Positions 1 through 9,723 of a stretch of DNA of 20,133 nucleotides are shown here, piece after piece. The notes beneath the pieces are model-generated. The model did not search any database and was not told where the DNA came from. It saw only the letters and a list, made by a program, of their open reading frames with translations. Source of the stretch: Conidiobolus incongruus B7586 (lineage: Eukaryota > Entomophthoromycota > Entomophthoromycetes > Entomophthorales > Conidiobolaceae); assembly GCA_000697335.1 (NCBI GenBank), contig JNEM01016447.1:1-20133 (forward strand), read 5' to 3'. The number at the start of each line of letters is the position of its first letter. The first letter of the stretch is position 1. Both the position numbers and the translations under genes were made by a program.

Positions 1-69
1 TATAATAATTTTTTTAATTAAAAAATTAACTTTTTAAAATTAGTTGTTTAGTTTAATTATACTTAAACC

Positions 70-1250
70 AAATAATAATTATCAAAAGTTTTTTATTTTA
101 GTATTAGTAAAATTTAACCATAAACCCTTTAAAATTATTTAAAATTTATAAGTAGCTTTTGGTAATAAAGCATTATCTAAATCAACAATTTATCACTAGA
201 TAAATCACTTTAAAGCTAGGAAAGAAATTATCCAAAACTTACTAAAATCCAAAAAACTAACTTTAACTATTATTCTCTCAATTGTTAATAGAGTGAAAAA
301 ATATATTGAAAAACATCTTTTTATTTTAGTTAAAAAACTATCTAAGTATTTTAATGCTAGTTTTATAAGTATTTTATATATATTAAAGTTTAAACTCAAA
401 TTAATAAATAAAAATATAAAATAAGTAACTTATAATTTAACTAAAGCTTAAAAAAAGCTAGAGTAGTTATTACTAAACAAAACTTACTAAAATATTACTA
501 AAAGCCTAAACCTTTACAATAAATAATTATATTTGATAAATCATAAATCCTTATATATAATCTTTTACTAAAACACAAATCAAAATGCTAGATTAATCTA
601 AATTAACCACTTCTACAAATTCTTTTAAATAAGTATTTTGTTAGTAAACAAATGTTAATTATTATAATAGATTATAATAGTATATGCTACTTTTATTTAG
701 TTTTTAAAGGAAAATTAATTAATAATAAATTTTATTTTGTTTTTTTAAATAAAAGTATTTCTAATTGTTGTTTTTAATATAATTTGAGAAGACCTATTAT
801 TTTATATGATAATTATAAAATATATAAATCTAAAGCTATAAAAAACTACCACATCTAGTATACTTTTTAGATTATAACCTATATGATTATAATTGTTTTA
901 GGTAATTAAAAAACTAGCTTATAAAAAAGAAAATTTCTATAAGAAAATTTAATTAATTTGTAAAATATTAAATTTTAGTTTTTAATAAAAAAAAGTATTT
1001 CTTAAGTATTAGATCTTTGTTAAAAATATAACCAAAAGTTATTAATAATAAATGAAACTATTAAATTTATATTATATATTTATTTTTATATATTATAAAT
1101 CAAAATATTTATTTATTTTGAATCACAAAAAATTCCCATTATTAAAAATACAAAGTAATATAAATATTTCTTATTTAAAATTAAAATAATTTAAAGAAAG
1201 TTTTAAAAGATTAACTCTTTATATAAAAAAATTTAATTATAGAATAAAAG
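70..1250 (+). mobile_element. Decayed Tc1/mariner-like DNA transposon (tentative)
   Basis: The plus strand at about 803-866 reads PIILYDNYKIYKSKAIKN, close to the Asp-Asn-x-x-x-His block of Tc1/IS630-type DDE transposases (usual form DNAPIHKSKxxKxW); the expected His is a Tyr here, a CAT-to-TAT type change. The piece repeated in the right arm (about 74-420) lies some 230 codons upstream, where the helix-turn-helix part of such a transposase would sit. There are many stops in every frame, so the copy is dead. Both ends are guesses, because I could not find terminal inverted repeats or a TA target duplication. Family assignment rests mainly on one short motif, so it remains tentative. Confidence 0.35.
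74..420 (+). repeat. Dispersed repeat, copy 1 (matches 18308-18640)
   Basis: Shared blocks in order are AATAATTATCAAAAGT, AACCATAAACCCT, a TTTAAAAT-TATA block, and AAACTATCTAA near 340. They match the right arm in the same order and orientation with similar spacing. Where the copies differ, copy 1 often has C and copy 2 has T, as in the tract near 230-255. Confidence 0.7.
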
Positions 1251-2839
1251 ATATCATTAATTATTATTATTATTATATTATAAATATTAAAAAAAGATAT
1301 ATTATTAAAATATTTTTTATTATCTAACTAAAGTTTTATTTAAAAATTAAAATATTATAATAACTTGTAGATTTATATTTTTTCAATAATATTTAATATA
1401 TTTAAATATATTTTATTAAATTTTTTAATTAAATATCTTATAAAAGTTTTTTATTTAAGTTAAAACAGCTTTTTTCTTGTTAATTAAACTTATTTTTTTT
1501 TAGTGATACCTTTGTTTAAAGGTTTTTTTAATTGTTTAAAAGTTTTTATTTTTATAAGTTATCCTCTTAAAGATTTTTTTAAAATTAAGTTTATAATTAA
1601 TTAATTATTCAATATAATAGATTTTTTTAAAAAATAACTAATTTGAAGGTATTTTTTAAATTTTTATTAAAAATTAAATTAAGTTAATTTTTAATATTTT
1701 TAAAATAATTTTCAAGCTTGTAAAAATTTTTAAAACTATTATATATATTTTATTTGTTTTTAAAAACATTAAAGAAGTAATTTAATATGTTAACAATAAT
1801 AAAATAATTAATTTATTAAATTTAAACTCTTTAAGTTATATTTTTCTCAACTAAAAGTTATTTAATATAAGTTTTTTAAAAGGTAATAAATTTTTAAAGA
1901 TTAAAGTTTTAGATTTATTTAGTAATTAAGCTATTATTATTATTAAAATAATATAAAAGTATCTTTTATTTAATAAAATTATAATATATAATATTAAATT
2001 TAAATAAAATAAATTCTAAATAAAATTTAAAAAAATAATAAATAAAGTTAACATAAGTAGTTATTAGTTTTATAGTAAAATTTTAATATTTTTATTAATG
2101 TTATTATATAAATATAGTGGTAGTTAAACTAATATAATATAGAAAAAAACTTAATATAAAAGTAGTATGGTATAAAATATAATAAGATAATAAAGATATA
2201 GTGTGTAAATATAAATAAAATTAAATCAAGCTTTAAATTAAAATAAGTCATTAATATATTAAGATTTATATTAAGTAATGTTAATATAATATAATATTAA
2301 TTGAATATAGTATTAATTTTAGAAGTAATGTAAAAGATAAGAAATAGTGAGAATTAAGAGAAAAAAAGAAGAGCTTTATTTATTAAATAATTTAATATTA
2401 TTTATATAATTAATTTAGTTATAAAAGTATAAATTAACTATATAATTTATAGTTAATTGAATTATATAGAAATATATATAAGAATTTGAAGAACTAGTTT
2501 TATAACAGAATATATGACTGTTAATAGAAAATTTATCATTATCTAATATTTTAATTTAAATATTATAAATAAAAATCTATTGTTTAATATATTAAATAAA
2601 ATGTAAGCAATAAGATTTATTGATTTAAATAAATGCTCAAGATTGAATAATATAAATTTTATTTGAGATTTGAGAGTTATTTAATACTACCACCATGATG
2701 GAATAAGTGATGTGTTTATATTAAATAAAATTGAATCATGGTTTGAGAGAAAATATAAAATGTTTAAGGAATATCAATAGATAACTATATGATTAAAATC
2801 ACATTATTGATATTTTTTTACTTGAGTTTTGATTCAATT

Positions 2840-3840
2840 TGTGACTCCTACCAATAACTCAACAACATCTAATGAACATCCAAGTAACTCAGTTAAATCA
2901 TATAAAACTCAAAGGTTTTTTAAACACTGTTCTTTTCAAAAATATGCAATAGAACGAAATGATTTAGATCCCAGACAGTTTTTTTGAAGATGTGATTCGA
3001 TTGAAAGAAAAAACACATTAAGTCAAATTGAATCATCCAATTGTTATGACTATTCGGACGAAAGAGTGTATCGAGCATGTGAGAACCTATGTTAAAAGAA
3101 TTTACTGCTAATTTACAGAGTTCTTCTCTAACTGCATATTGGGATATGACAGATTTAATTTGATTAAGGTTTTTTAAAAGAAAATTGTAACTGCTATTGC
3201 TGGAAATGGAGTGAGTGACATTGCCAAGAAGACTGTTGTGATACATCACAGATCTGTGACGCTACCTGCTTGAAGTAAATTTGCATGCTTTCTTAGAATC
3301 AATACTCATCTCTTCCGTCTCTGTACCAGTGAATTACGGTATATTATAAAGATTATAGTGAAGTAGGAAGTGAATTGAATTGTTATTTTGGGAAGCTGCT
3401 TAAAGTTGGCAAATATAAGAACTATAAAGTAATATCAGAGGTTCTAGCTAAGATGTAGCAATTTGAATTCTGCATACCTCCCATCAAGCGGAATTCAATC
3501 GATCAATGGGATATGAGATGAAGCTTTACTCTTTATATTCTTTTAGATTAGGGAAATGAGCCTTCATGGATAGATTTGTTTCACTTGAAATTTAACCAGT
3601 CAAATACACCAATAAAGATGAAAATATATTTCATGTACCTATTCCCGCACTAGGTCATGGTCGCATTTTAGGAGAAGTATATATACCTGTTGGCGAAGAT
3701 GGAGAAGGCATAAAAATTTGCAGCCATGAATACGATGAAGCTTCTAAGTGCACCGAATATGTATCAAAATCTATCAATCCACTCCATGGCATTTTGATTA
3801 TGAATCATAGCAATGTCTTAAGCAGTTAGAATATCTTAAT
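2840..3840 (+). pseudogene. Decayed unrecognised protein-coding gene, possibly a fungal transcription factor
   Basis: Protein-like text is spread over all three plus frames and cut by stops. It begins near 2842 with a Ser/Thr/Asn-rich stretch (reads like TPTNNSTTSNEHPSNS), passes through a piece with YDYSDERVYRACEN near 3045-3090, and ends near 3590-3830 with a piece containing DENIFHVPIPALGHGRILGE and a run to about SNVLSS. Base composition is clearly richer in G and C than the arm to its left, and CpG reappears at 2955, so this is former coding DNA and not more of the repeat. The Asn/Ser-rich opening and the later 'ENIFHVPIP' part are reminiscent of fungal-specific transcription-factor proteins, but no zinc cluster is visible and I do not claim the family. 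The stops and frame changes are too many for introns alone. Confidence 0.5.
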
Positions 3841-5031
3841 CTTGACTGATATTATCAATTTATGGATAGTGTGATGACATTGAACTTATACCTATCATAT
3901 AGTTATGCAAGGAATTATCTTGATAACTGTTAATTGAAAGATCGTTTAAAGAATATAAATGTAATAATTATTTTTTGTGATTAAATCTAAAATATCTGGC
4001 ATAAATTGTTATTTAAATTTACAATATCAAATTATCTTTTCATTAATCAATTAATAACCAAATTAATATTTATAATCTTATTTTAAAAATTTGTAATTTT
4101 AAATTGAGCGGTCTATTTCTCAAGTTTAGCATTTGTTTCTCCTTTTATTTTTTAAATATAAGGATAGTTTTAGAAATTTTTATGATGTGATTTATAGCAT
4201 TTAATATCTGTGTGAATTAGTAAAATATTAAATTATGTCAATTTCTATGACGCAACCTAATTTTTTATAGAATTTTTATATGAGTGAAGTTACTTGAGTG
4301 TTACAATTCACATTACAAGACCCTATTTCATTCTTACAAATCCTAGGCTACTAATTTCAATTCGCCTAGTTTTTAAAGTTTTGAAAATATATTTATTATC
4401 CAATAATACTTATATAAACTGAAAGCTAGAGAAAAATCAATAAAAAAATATCGATTATTCTTTCAAAATATGATTGATAAAAGCTGTGTTAAATGTTGCT
4501 CAATTTACAATATATATTTCGTTGCTTCATAATAGTCATTTATATTTGTTAATATAGTGAAAAAATATCTTAGATGAATCATTGTAAACTTTTGAAGTGA
4601 AATGGAATATAGTTTGGCTAAGATTAACTAAATATATTAGCATGATTAGTGAATAAATTATAAATTCCAATAGATTAATGTACTATTGATATATTTTAAT
4701 GATTTGAAAAATAGCTGTTTTTGTTAAAATTGAAATGCTTTACAATTTTGGGATTTACAAAACATATATTAAACAAAGTCAATACTTCAATATAATGGAT
4801 AAGATAAATTAATATTTCAAGCATCTGATAAATATACTGTGTCAAATTTTCTCACTGTAATTTTTGCATTTTTGATTTTTAACCTTTTGACTCTGATTTG
4901 ATATCAAAAAGTATATAGATAGTATTTGAAAATGCAAATGATCAATTTGGAATTTCTAATGTTTAGACTATATTTTGATGTAAAAATAAAACCATTTGTT
5001 AAAGCGATGATACCGCTATAACTACTGTTGA
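3841..5031. other. Intergenic, nothing recognised
   Basis: About 1.2 kb of AT-rich DNA between the decayed gene and the 3' end of the first esterase gene. It is less extreme in composition than the arms and retains a few CpG. I see no reading frame with protein character, no tRNA-like fold and no clear repeat. It must contain the 3' untranslated region of the esterase, whose end I cannot place. Confidence 0.5.
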
Positions 5032-6263
5032 TTAATTATGGAAATAAATCTCCTCATTCCACATTTTTTCAGATTTTAGGAGTGTCCAGTTTGGGATATT
5101 GAGTGTAGTTTTTTTGAAATAAGGTAAGCCATTAAACATTTCCGCAATGAAACTCATGGCTAGTCCATTGTTTAGTTCGGTGGCCTTGTGAGGATGAATG
5201 GTTGCGGAACGTCTGAAATATTTGATGATTCCAGATGCAAGACTTGGTATATCTGATTGGTTCAAGTGTAGCGTGTTGTTGATCGTTGCTAAATGTGCGT
5301 TGGAATTGACGGTTTTAATGGATTCCATATGACCACGCACTGCTTCGAAATTCACTTGCCATTTGGTGAAGCCTTCAGTATTGATGGACAAGATTGGCGT
5401 TTTGATAGGCTTGGGATCTATTGGAACCATCCAGGGATCCATCACTACAGCGCATTTGTAAGGATGGTCATTGCGCGATAAGTAATCTAGCACTGTGGCA
5501 CCGCCAAAACTATGTCCTGTCAAGATAGGATTTTCGAGATCTAACTGGTTTTTAAATGGATCTAGAGTACTATTAGTTACATAGTCTGGACTTTTTTCGT
5601 TGAACAATATAGTATTGGTCTCAAAACTGCCATGATTCAATTCATTTAACAATTTCCAAGCTAAGTCAATTTCCTCCACACGTATTTGAATTTGAGGGGC
5701 TCTGAACTCTTTCTCAGTAAGGTCTATGGGCTGATGAATATATGGTACATCCTGAGGAGATGACTGGGTCCAGGAGTAACTTGCGGAATTGTCGCGGTGT
5801 TCAATAGCACATACTATCATACCGTACGATGCCATTTCGCCACAAAAAGTACTATACATGCATCTGTTCCCAGCAACTCCGTGAGAGAATACCATCACCG
5901 GATACTTTTTGGAGGGGTTGGGTGCAGGAAGCAATAAATCGGATCCATTACCTCTCAAAGCGCCTATTTTGGGGAACCTACTCAACAAAAAAGCTAACAC
6001 GGAAGCAATATATTGATTCAATCTGATATAATTTGTGAAGCCTATAACAAGTTTAATTAGTAATGTAGTACACAACGATTTACAAAATTACCTTTAAAGT
6101 ATTTGTAAGAAGGATAAGGAAAAAAATTAGCATAGTATTTACTAGTATTATTGGTAGTTGGATAAAATAATTTAAAAATATTTGTTTTTGTACTCTTATA
6201 TTCAATATCAATACAGCTTACTTCGAAAGGACCTCTATATTTTGGCAGGGTTGAGAATATCAT
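5032..6263 (-). CDS. Platelet-activating factor acetylhydrolase-like esterase, copy 1 (two exons)
   Basis: Exons 6263-6092 and 6041-5032 join across a 50-nt GT-AG intron (6091-6042, branch-like ACTAAT) to give 393 residues ending in TAA. The intron falls after the first base of the Gly58 codon. The family (PAF-AH class II / PLA2G7-like, alpha/beta hydrolase) removes acetyl or short oxidised acyl groups from the sn-2 position of phospholipids. The N-terminus has the family's GPFEVSCIDIEY block (usual form GPYxVGCxD). The nucleophile elbow is GHSFGG with Ser235; Asp259 in MDPWM and His316 in NNTLHLNQSD complete the triad at the expected spacing. The oxyanion-side block FSHGVAGNR is at 109-117. 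No signal peptide is evident, so the protein is probably intracellular; the hydrophobic stretch at about 69-77 is short. A TATAAATA lies about 40 bp upstream of the ATG. A close paralog lies at 9724-10947. Confidence 0.93.
6042..6091 (-). other. Intron of PAF-AH-like copy 1
   Basis: 50 nt, starts GTAATT and ends TTATAG, with a TACTAATTAAAC branch-like site near the 3' end. Splicing restores the reading frame KYFK-G-FTNYIR, which matches the paralog's KYMK-G-FSDYIR. The reading frame of exon 2 runs open back into the intron, so an unspliced start there is possible on paper but would lose the conserved N-terminus. Confidence 0.9.
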
Positions 6264-6302
6264 CTTTTTTTACCTTTTTAATTTGAATTGGATTGGTGAC
6301 TG

Positions 6303-6310
6303 TATTTATA
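6303..6310 (-). promoter_or_regulatory. TATA box of PAF-AH-like copy 1
   Basis: TATAAATA on the minus strand, 40 bp upstream of the start codon. The paralog has the same eight bases at a similar distance (10993-11000), which supports a real core promoter over chance in AT-rich DNA. Confidence 0.5.
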
Positions 6311-6351
6311 GATCTACTCATCATCAATCAAATTTTGGATCGATTATATTA

Positions 6352-6369
6352 GGGTTAATTGATTAACCC
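6352..6369. promoter_or_regulatory. Perfect 8-bp inverted repeat upstream of PAF-AH-like copy 1
   Basis: GGGTTAATTGATTAACCC is an 8-bp perfect inverted repeat with a 2-base centre, about 90 bp upstream of the start codon. It may be the site of a dimeric transcription factor. I do not see the same palindrome upstream of the paralog, so regulation may differ. Function is inference. Confidence 0.35.
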
Positions 6370-7719
6370 AAATTGATTATTTTTTTAGTTTTATTTGAAT
6401 TTATTTTTAAACCCAAAATATTCGGATAAATTGGAATTGAATTGAAAAATTTATATTTTCAAGATTTATAAAAAAATATCAAAATTATATTGTATCCAAA
6501 TATATTAGCTAATTATTTTTAATAATGTTTTTAAAATTTAGTATTTTGTTAAAGATAAATAATCATCAGATAATAAATAGTATATTGAATGATTCATAAT
6601 AATTATTATTAGTTTGACTAGTAATAGCTTTATGGTCATATGACTTGATATAATGTAAATACTTCAAAATCATAATTATAAGGACACTAATTGAAAGCAT
6701 TTATTGAAACCAGTGTCTGTTATAATAAATTTGAAGGCTTTATACATTATATAATAGTTTAAAAAATGATTTATTTGTAAGAAATATTTAATATATTAAA
6801 ACTATTGATTAATACAAATTCTAAGGATTTCACTATATATGTCGCATCAAAATAGGAATTTAAAATAGTCTTTGATATTAACTGATTTTTACAATATAAA
6901 CATTCAATAATAATTAATATTATTAAAGCAACTTGTTTCTATTATTTAATTTGATAGATGGTAATATTAAAAAATTTAATTTAAAATTTTATATAATTTT
7001 TCGTAAATCATATTTCAGTTATATAATTTGTAGAAAAATTACGATATATATATATATTTGATTCAATGATAAGCAAAATTTATATTTTTATAACATTCGA
7101 TTATGAAATTTTCGTTCATCCAAATATTTCAAATATTTTTGAAATAAAAAATTAATAAACTTTAAATACTATACTCTTAATTTTGTGAACAACAATGTTA
7201 GCATTCAAGATAATATACGATAAACGATGCTTATTTAAGTAAATTCATTCCTAAATATCTAATATAATATATTGATGTTTTTTCAGTGATTCATTTAACA
7301 AAATCATTATAATATTTATACCAACAATAAAATTCAAAGTATACTATTTTATTTTTGTAATTCTAATAAAATCTAGTCTTTGCTAGTTTATAATTTTGGA
7401 TGACTTAATTTTACTGGTGACACTCGACTAAATTTCAAAAATATTAGCCAATTAATTAACAAATTACATAAATTTGAAACACTTTATTACTCAGTGACTT
7501 TAACAAATATTTAATTCGCATTATATTATAATATCAAAAAATGCAGTTAATATATGAAATTTAATCATTTGTGGATCAGGTTAATATAAAAATTTTTCAT
7601 TAGATATATCAAATGAAAAAATATTTAATTATTTAACAGTTATTAGTATGTGGTTTGATTCTGAAGATAAAATCCTATTTAAATGGGAGAAAATTTAAAG
7701 CAGCTGTTGAAAATTAAAG
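6370..7719. other. Intergenic, nothing recognised
   Basis: About 1.35 kb of AT-rich DNA upstream of the first esterase. A short (TA)n run lies at about 7044-7057. No reading frame with protein character, RNA fold or dispersed repeat could be recognised. It should hold the distal promoter of the esterase gene and the former promoter of the decayed F-box gene. Confidence 0.5.
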
Positions 7720-9316
7720 AACAAATATAACTTTAATTCCGAAATTTTCAAGTACATTAAAATTAATGGCAGGCAAACCGGAAAGAGAACCAAAGTAGAG
7801 AATACAAATTCGAATTTCAACAATAATTCCGATACTACTCCTATGGAAGCAGTTCCACTACCTAATGGGTGGGATGAAGATAAAATTCTAACTGAAATTT
7901 TTAAGCATTTTATATTATTCAAAGATCTTTTGGATTTAAATGCAACTTATAAGAAATTTCGCCAAGCTATCAACCCACTGATCATTAAGAGAGTAAAACT
8001 ATTATGACATAAATATATCACTTGCCACAATACCGGTGGTCCAAAACTGAATTCAAAACCTATGGATGCCTGAATAATAGTATGTAACCAAATTCATTCC
8101 AAATATCAAGAATTTGTTCTTCATTTAAAATTGAGTTTCACACTTTATCCTGAAATGCCTCAGGAACTTTATGAAACCTTCTCTTATCAACAGATTAATT
8201 AATGCCAGCATTAATATTAGTAAAAGATTCCTTGTCCAATTGAAATCCTTGCACACAATTGTAAAAGTTGAGTTTTCATTATGTGGACTTGAGAACTACA
8301 CTGACAAAGATATTGATTTTGAGACTATTTGAAGCTCATTAATGTTAAGCAAGTTGTCGTTTTCTGAAGTTAATATTCAAGAGAATTAAAACAAAGCTAT
8401 TAAAGCTCTAAACAGACCTACTAAACTGGAGGAACTGACGATTATTCTCCTAATCCTATCAATATATGGACCATATGTGATGAGGATCCTAACTCTGAAG
8501 TGATGGATATACCTCTCGATGGTTATATTAAAATTATGAAGAGATTTTACTCCAATTATTCTACAAGGGTTCACTTTTGGTAATGGTGTATATAGTAACT
8601 TAGCTGACTATGCTAATCCTATGTTTCAAGCCAATCCTAAGCCTACCAAAATCCTTTATAAATCAGTATAGCTCTTCTCTGCTCTTATGGAATCAGTTAT
8701 TGAACAATCAAAAAATTTGACAGATTTGACAGATTTGACTCTCATCAAGTTAAAAACTGAAAGTATTTGTTTATCAACCCACATTGAGCTTGCATTCCCT
8801 ACCCAGTTAACTAATCTTGTATTAAAGCCATTTACATTTCAATCATTATGAATTACTTTTATTACTATCCCTAACCCCATCGATTTAAGTAATTAAGTCG
8901 GACAATATCAATACAGCATTCAGACAGGACTGCAAAAACCTGAAGCATCTCAGCTACAATGGGTTAAAATTATTTTGGCATATATGAATGGTTGAACCAT
9001 CCCTCAATGATTTCTGAAAAACTAAATTCCAAGTTAACAATTAAGAATTTTGCGAAAAGCTCCTATCCCTCAATCTCAGCAATATTGACATCAATCACAT
9101 TAATCCAAACACTTGCAACAATTCACCAATCTAGAAATGATCAGTTTATTTGACAAACACAATTCCCAAAACGATAAATGTCAAGGTTTGCTAGAGAATT
9201 TGAACAAATTTGAAAGATGGAAATTGTATTTCACCTCGTTCATCAAACACTTCTTAGAATGTCTTCACCAACCTTATACTGAATTGCAGCCAATGGATTT
9301 CGTTCAGTATAGCTAA
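7720..9316 (+). pseudogene. Decayed F-box / leucine-rich protein gene
   Basis: The best frame reads from about 7720 through an Asn/Thr-rich lead and an F-box-like segment at about 7867-8004 (DEDKILTEIFKHF, then LFKDLLDLNATYKKFRQAIN). It continues with leucine-rich text across shifting frames (KLEELTIIL near 8420, QLTNLVLKP near 8800) and ends with an open tail at about 9113-9316 (ends in PMDFVQYS, stop TAA). F-box proteins of this kind bind Skp1 in SCF ubiquitin ligases and use the repeats to pick substrates. The gene is broken: in-frame TGA at 8005-8007, 8071-8073 and later (several where Trp is plausible), TAA and TAG further on, and a frame change near 8190. No clear ATG opens the frame. 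A small triplication of ATTTGACAG lies at about 8714-8739. Expanded, fast-decaying F-box/LRR families are common in some early fungi. Confidence 0.72.
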
Positions 9317-9723
9317 GCATTTTCTTAATACATTGGTGTATTGGTGTTTATTTTTAGATATATTTAATATTCAATACAATTGTTGGTTTTGATCAATACT
9401 CAAAAATTTATTAACTTAGTCTTACTAATTATAAGTCAACTATACCATCACATAACCTCAAATTAACATAGAATACTAATATTCTTTTTTTTTACTTACT
9501 ACCAAAATTTTTAATATTTTATATTTTCGAGATGAATTTGCCATTTGAAAAAAAACTGACTAAAGTATGAACAGTTTATATAAATAAATGACATTAGTTG
9601 GATTCAAAAATATTAGTTTTTTTTCAGCATATTACTTTAGTCGCTTAAATATACTAAAAATATACAAATACTATTCCAAACCATTATATTAAATAATCAT
9701 AATGCAACTATTTTTCTATTTTA
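9317..9723. other. Short intergenic spacer
   Basis: About 400 bp between the converging 3' ends of the decayed F-box gene (plus) and the second esterase (minus). It has AT-rich runs only; it must hold the esterase's 3' untranslated region. Nothing else is recognised. Confidence 0.5.

Larger units (their letters stand above)
1..2650. repeat. Extremely AT-rich, CpG-free decayed repeat arm (left)
   Basis: The stretch is dominated by A and T runs and holds no reading frame that looks like a real gene. I found no CG dinucleotide from base 1 to 2954, while the reverse dinucleotide GC occurs at least 17 times in the same stretch, so the loss is specific and not only a result of low GC. The first ~350 bases are homologous to the start of the right arm (from about 18304) in the same orientation. 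A trace of a Tc1/mariner-like transposase lies near 803-870. A short ATT run sits at about 1258-1280. From about 1300 to 2650 I can recognise no family. It is best read as old transposon sequence decayed by C-to-T change. Confidence 0.75.

Noticed and set aside
205-399. 64-codon minus-strand reading frame in the left arm
   Set aside because: It lies inside the decayed repeat, is not open in the right-arm copy, and has AT-driven Ile/Lys/Phe-rich composition.
1300-2650. A retroelement polymerase on the minus strand
   Set aside because: A few short stretches faintly recall such proteins, but the composition is so low in complexity that chance likeness cannot be excluded, so no family is claimed.
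2920-3249. 109-codon minus-strand reading frame
   Set aside because: The opposite strand carries the protein-like text of the decayed gene; this frame has no recognisable features.
6349-6356. TTAGGG as a telomere repeat remnant
   Set aside because: It is a single copy and is part of the palindrome; no tandem array is present.
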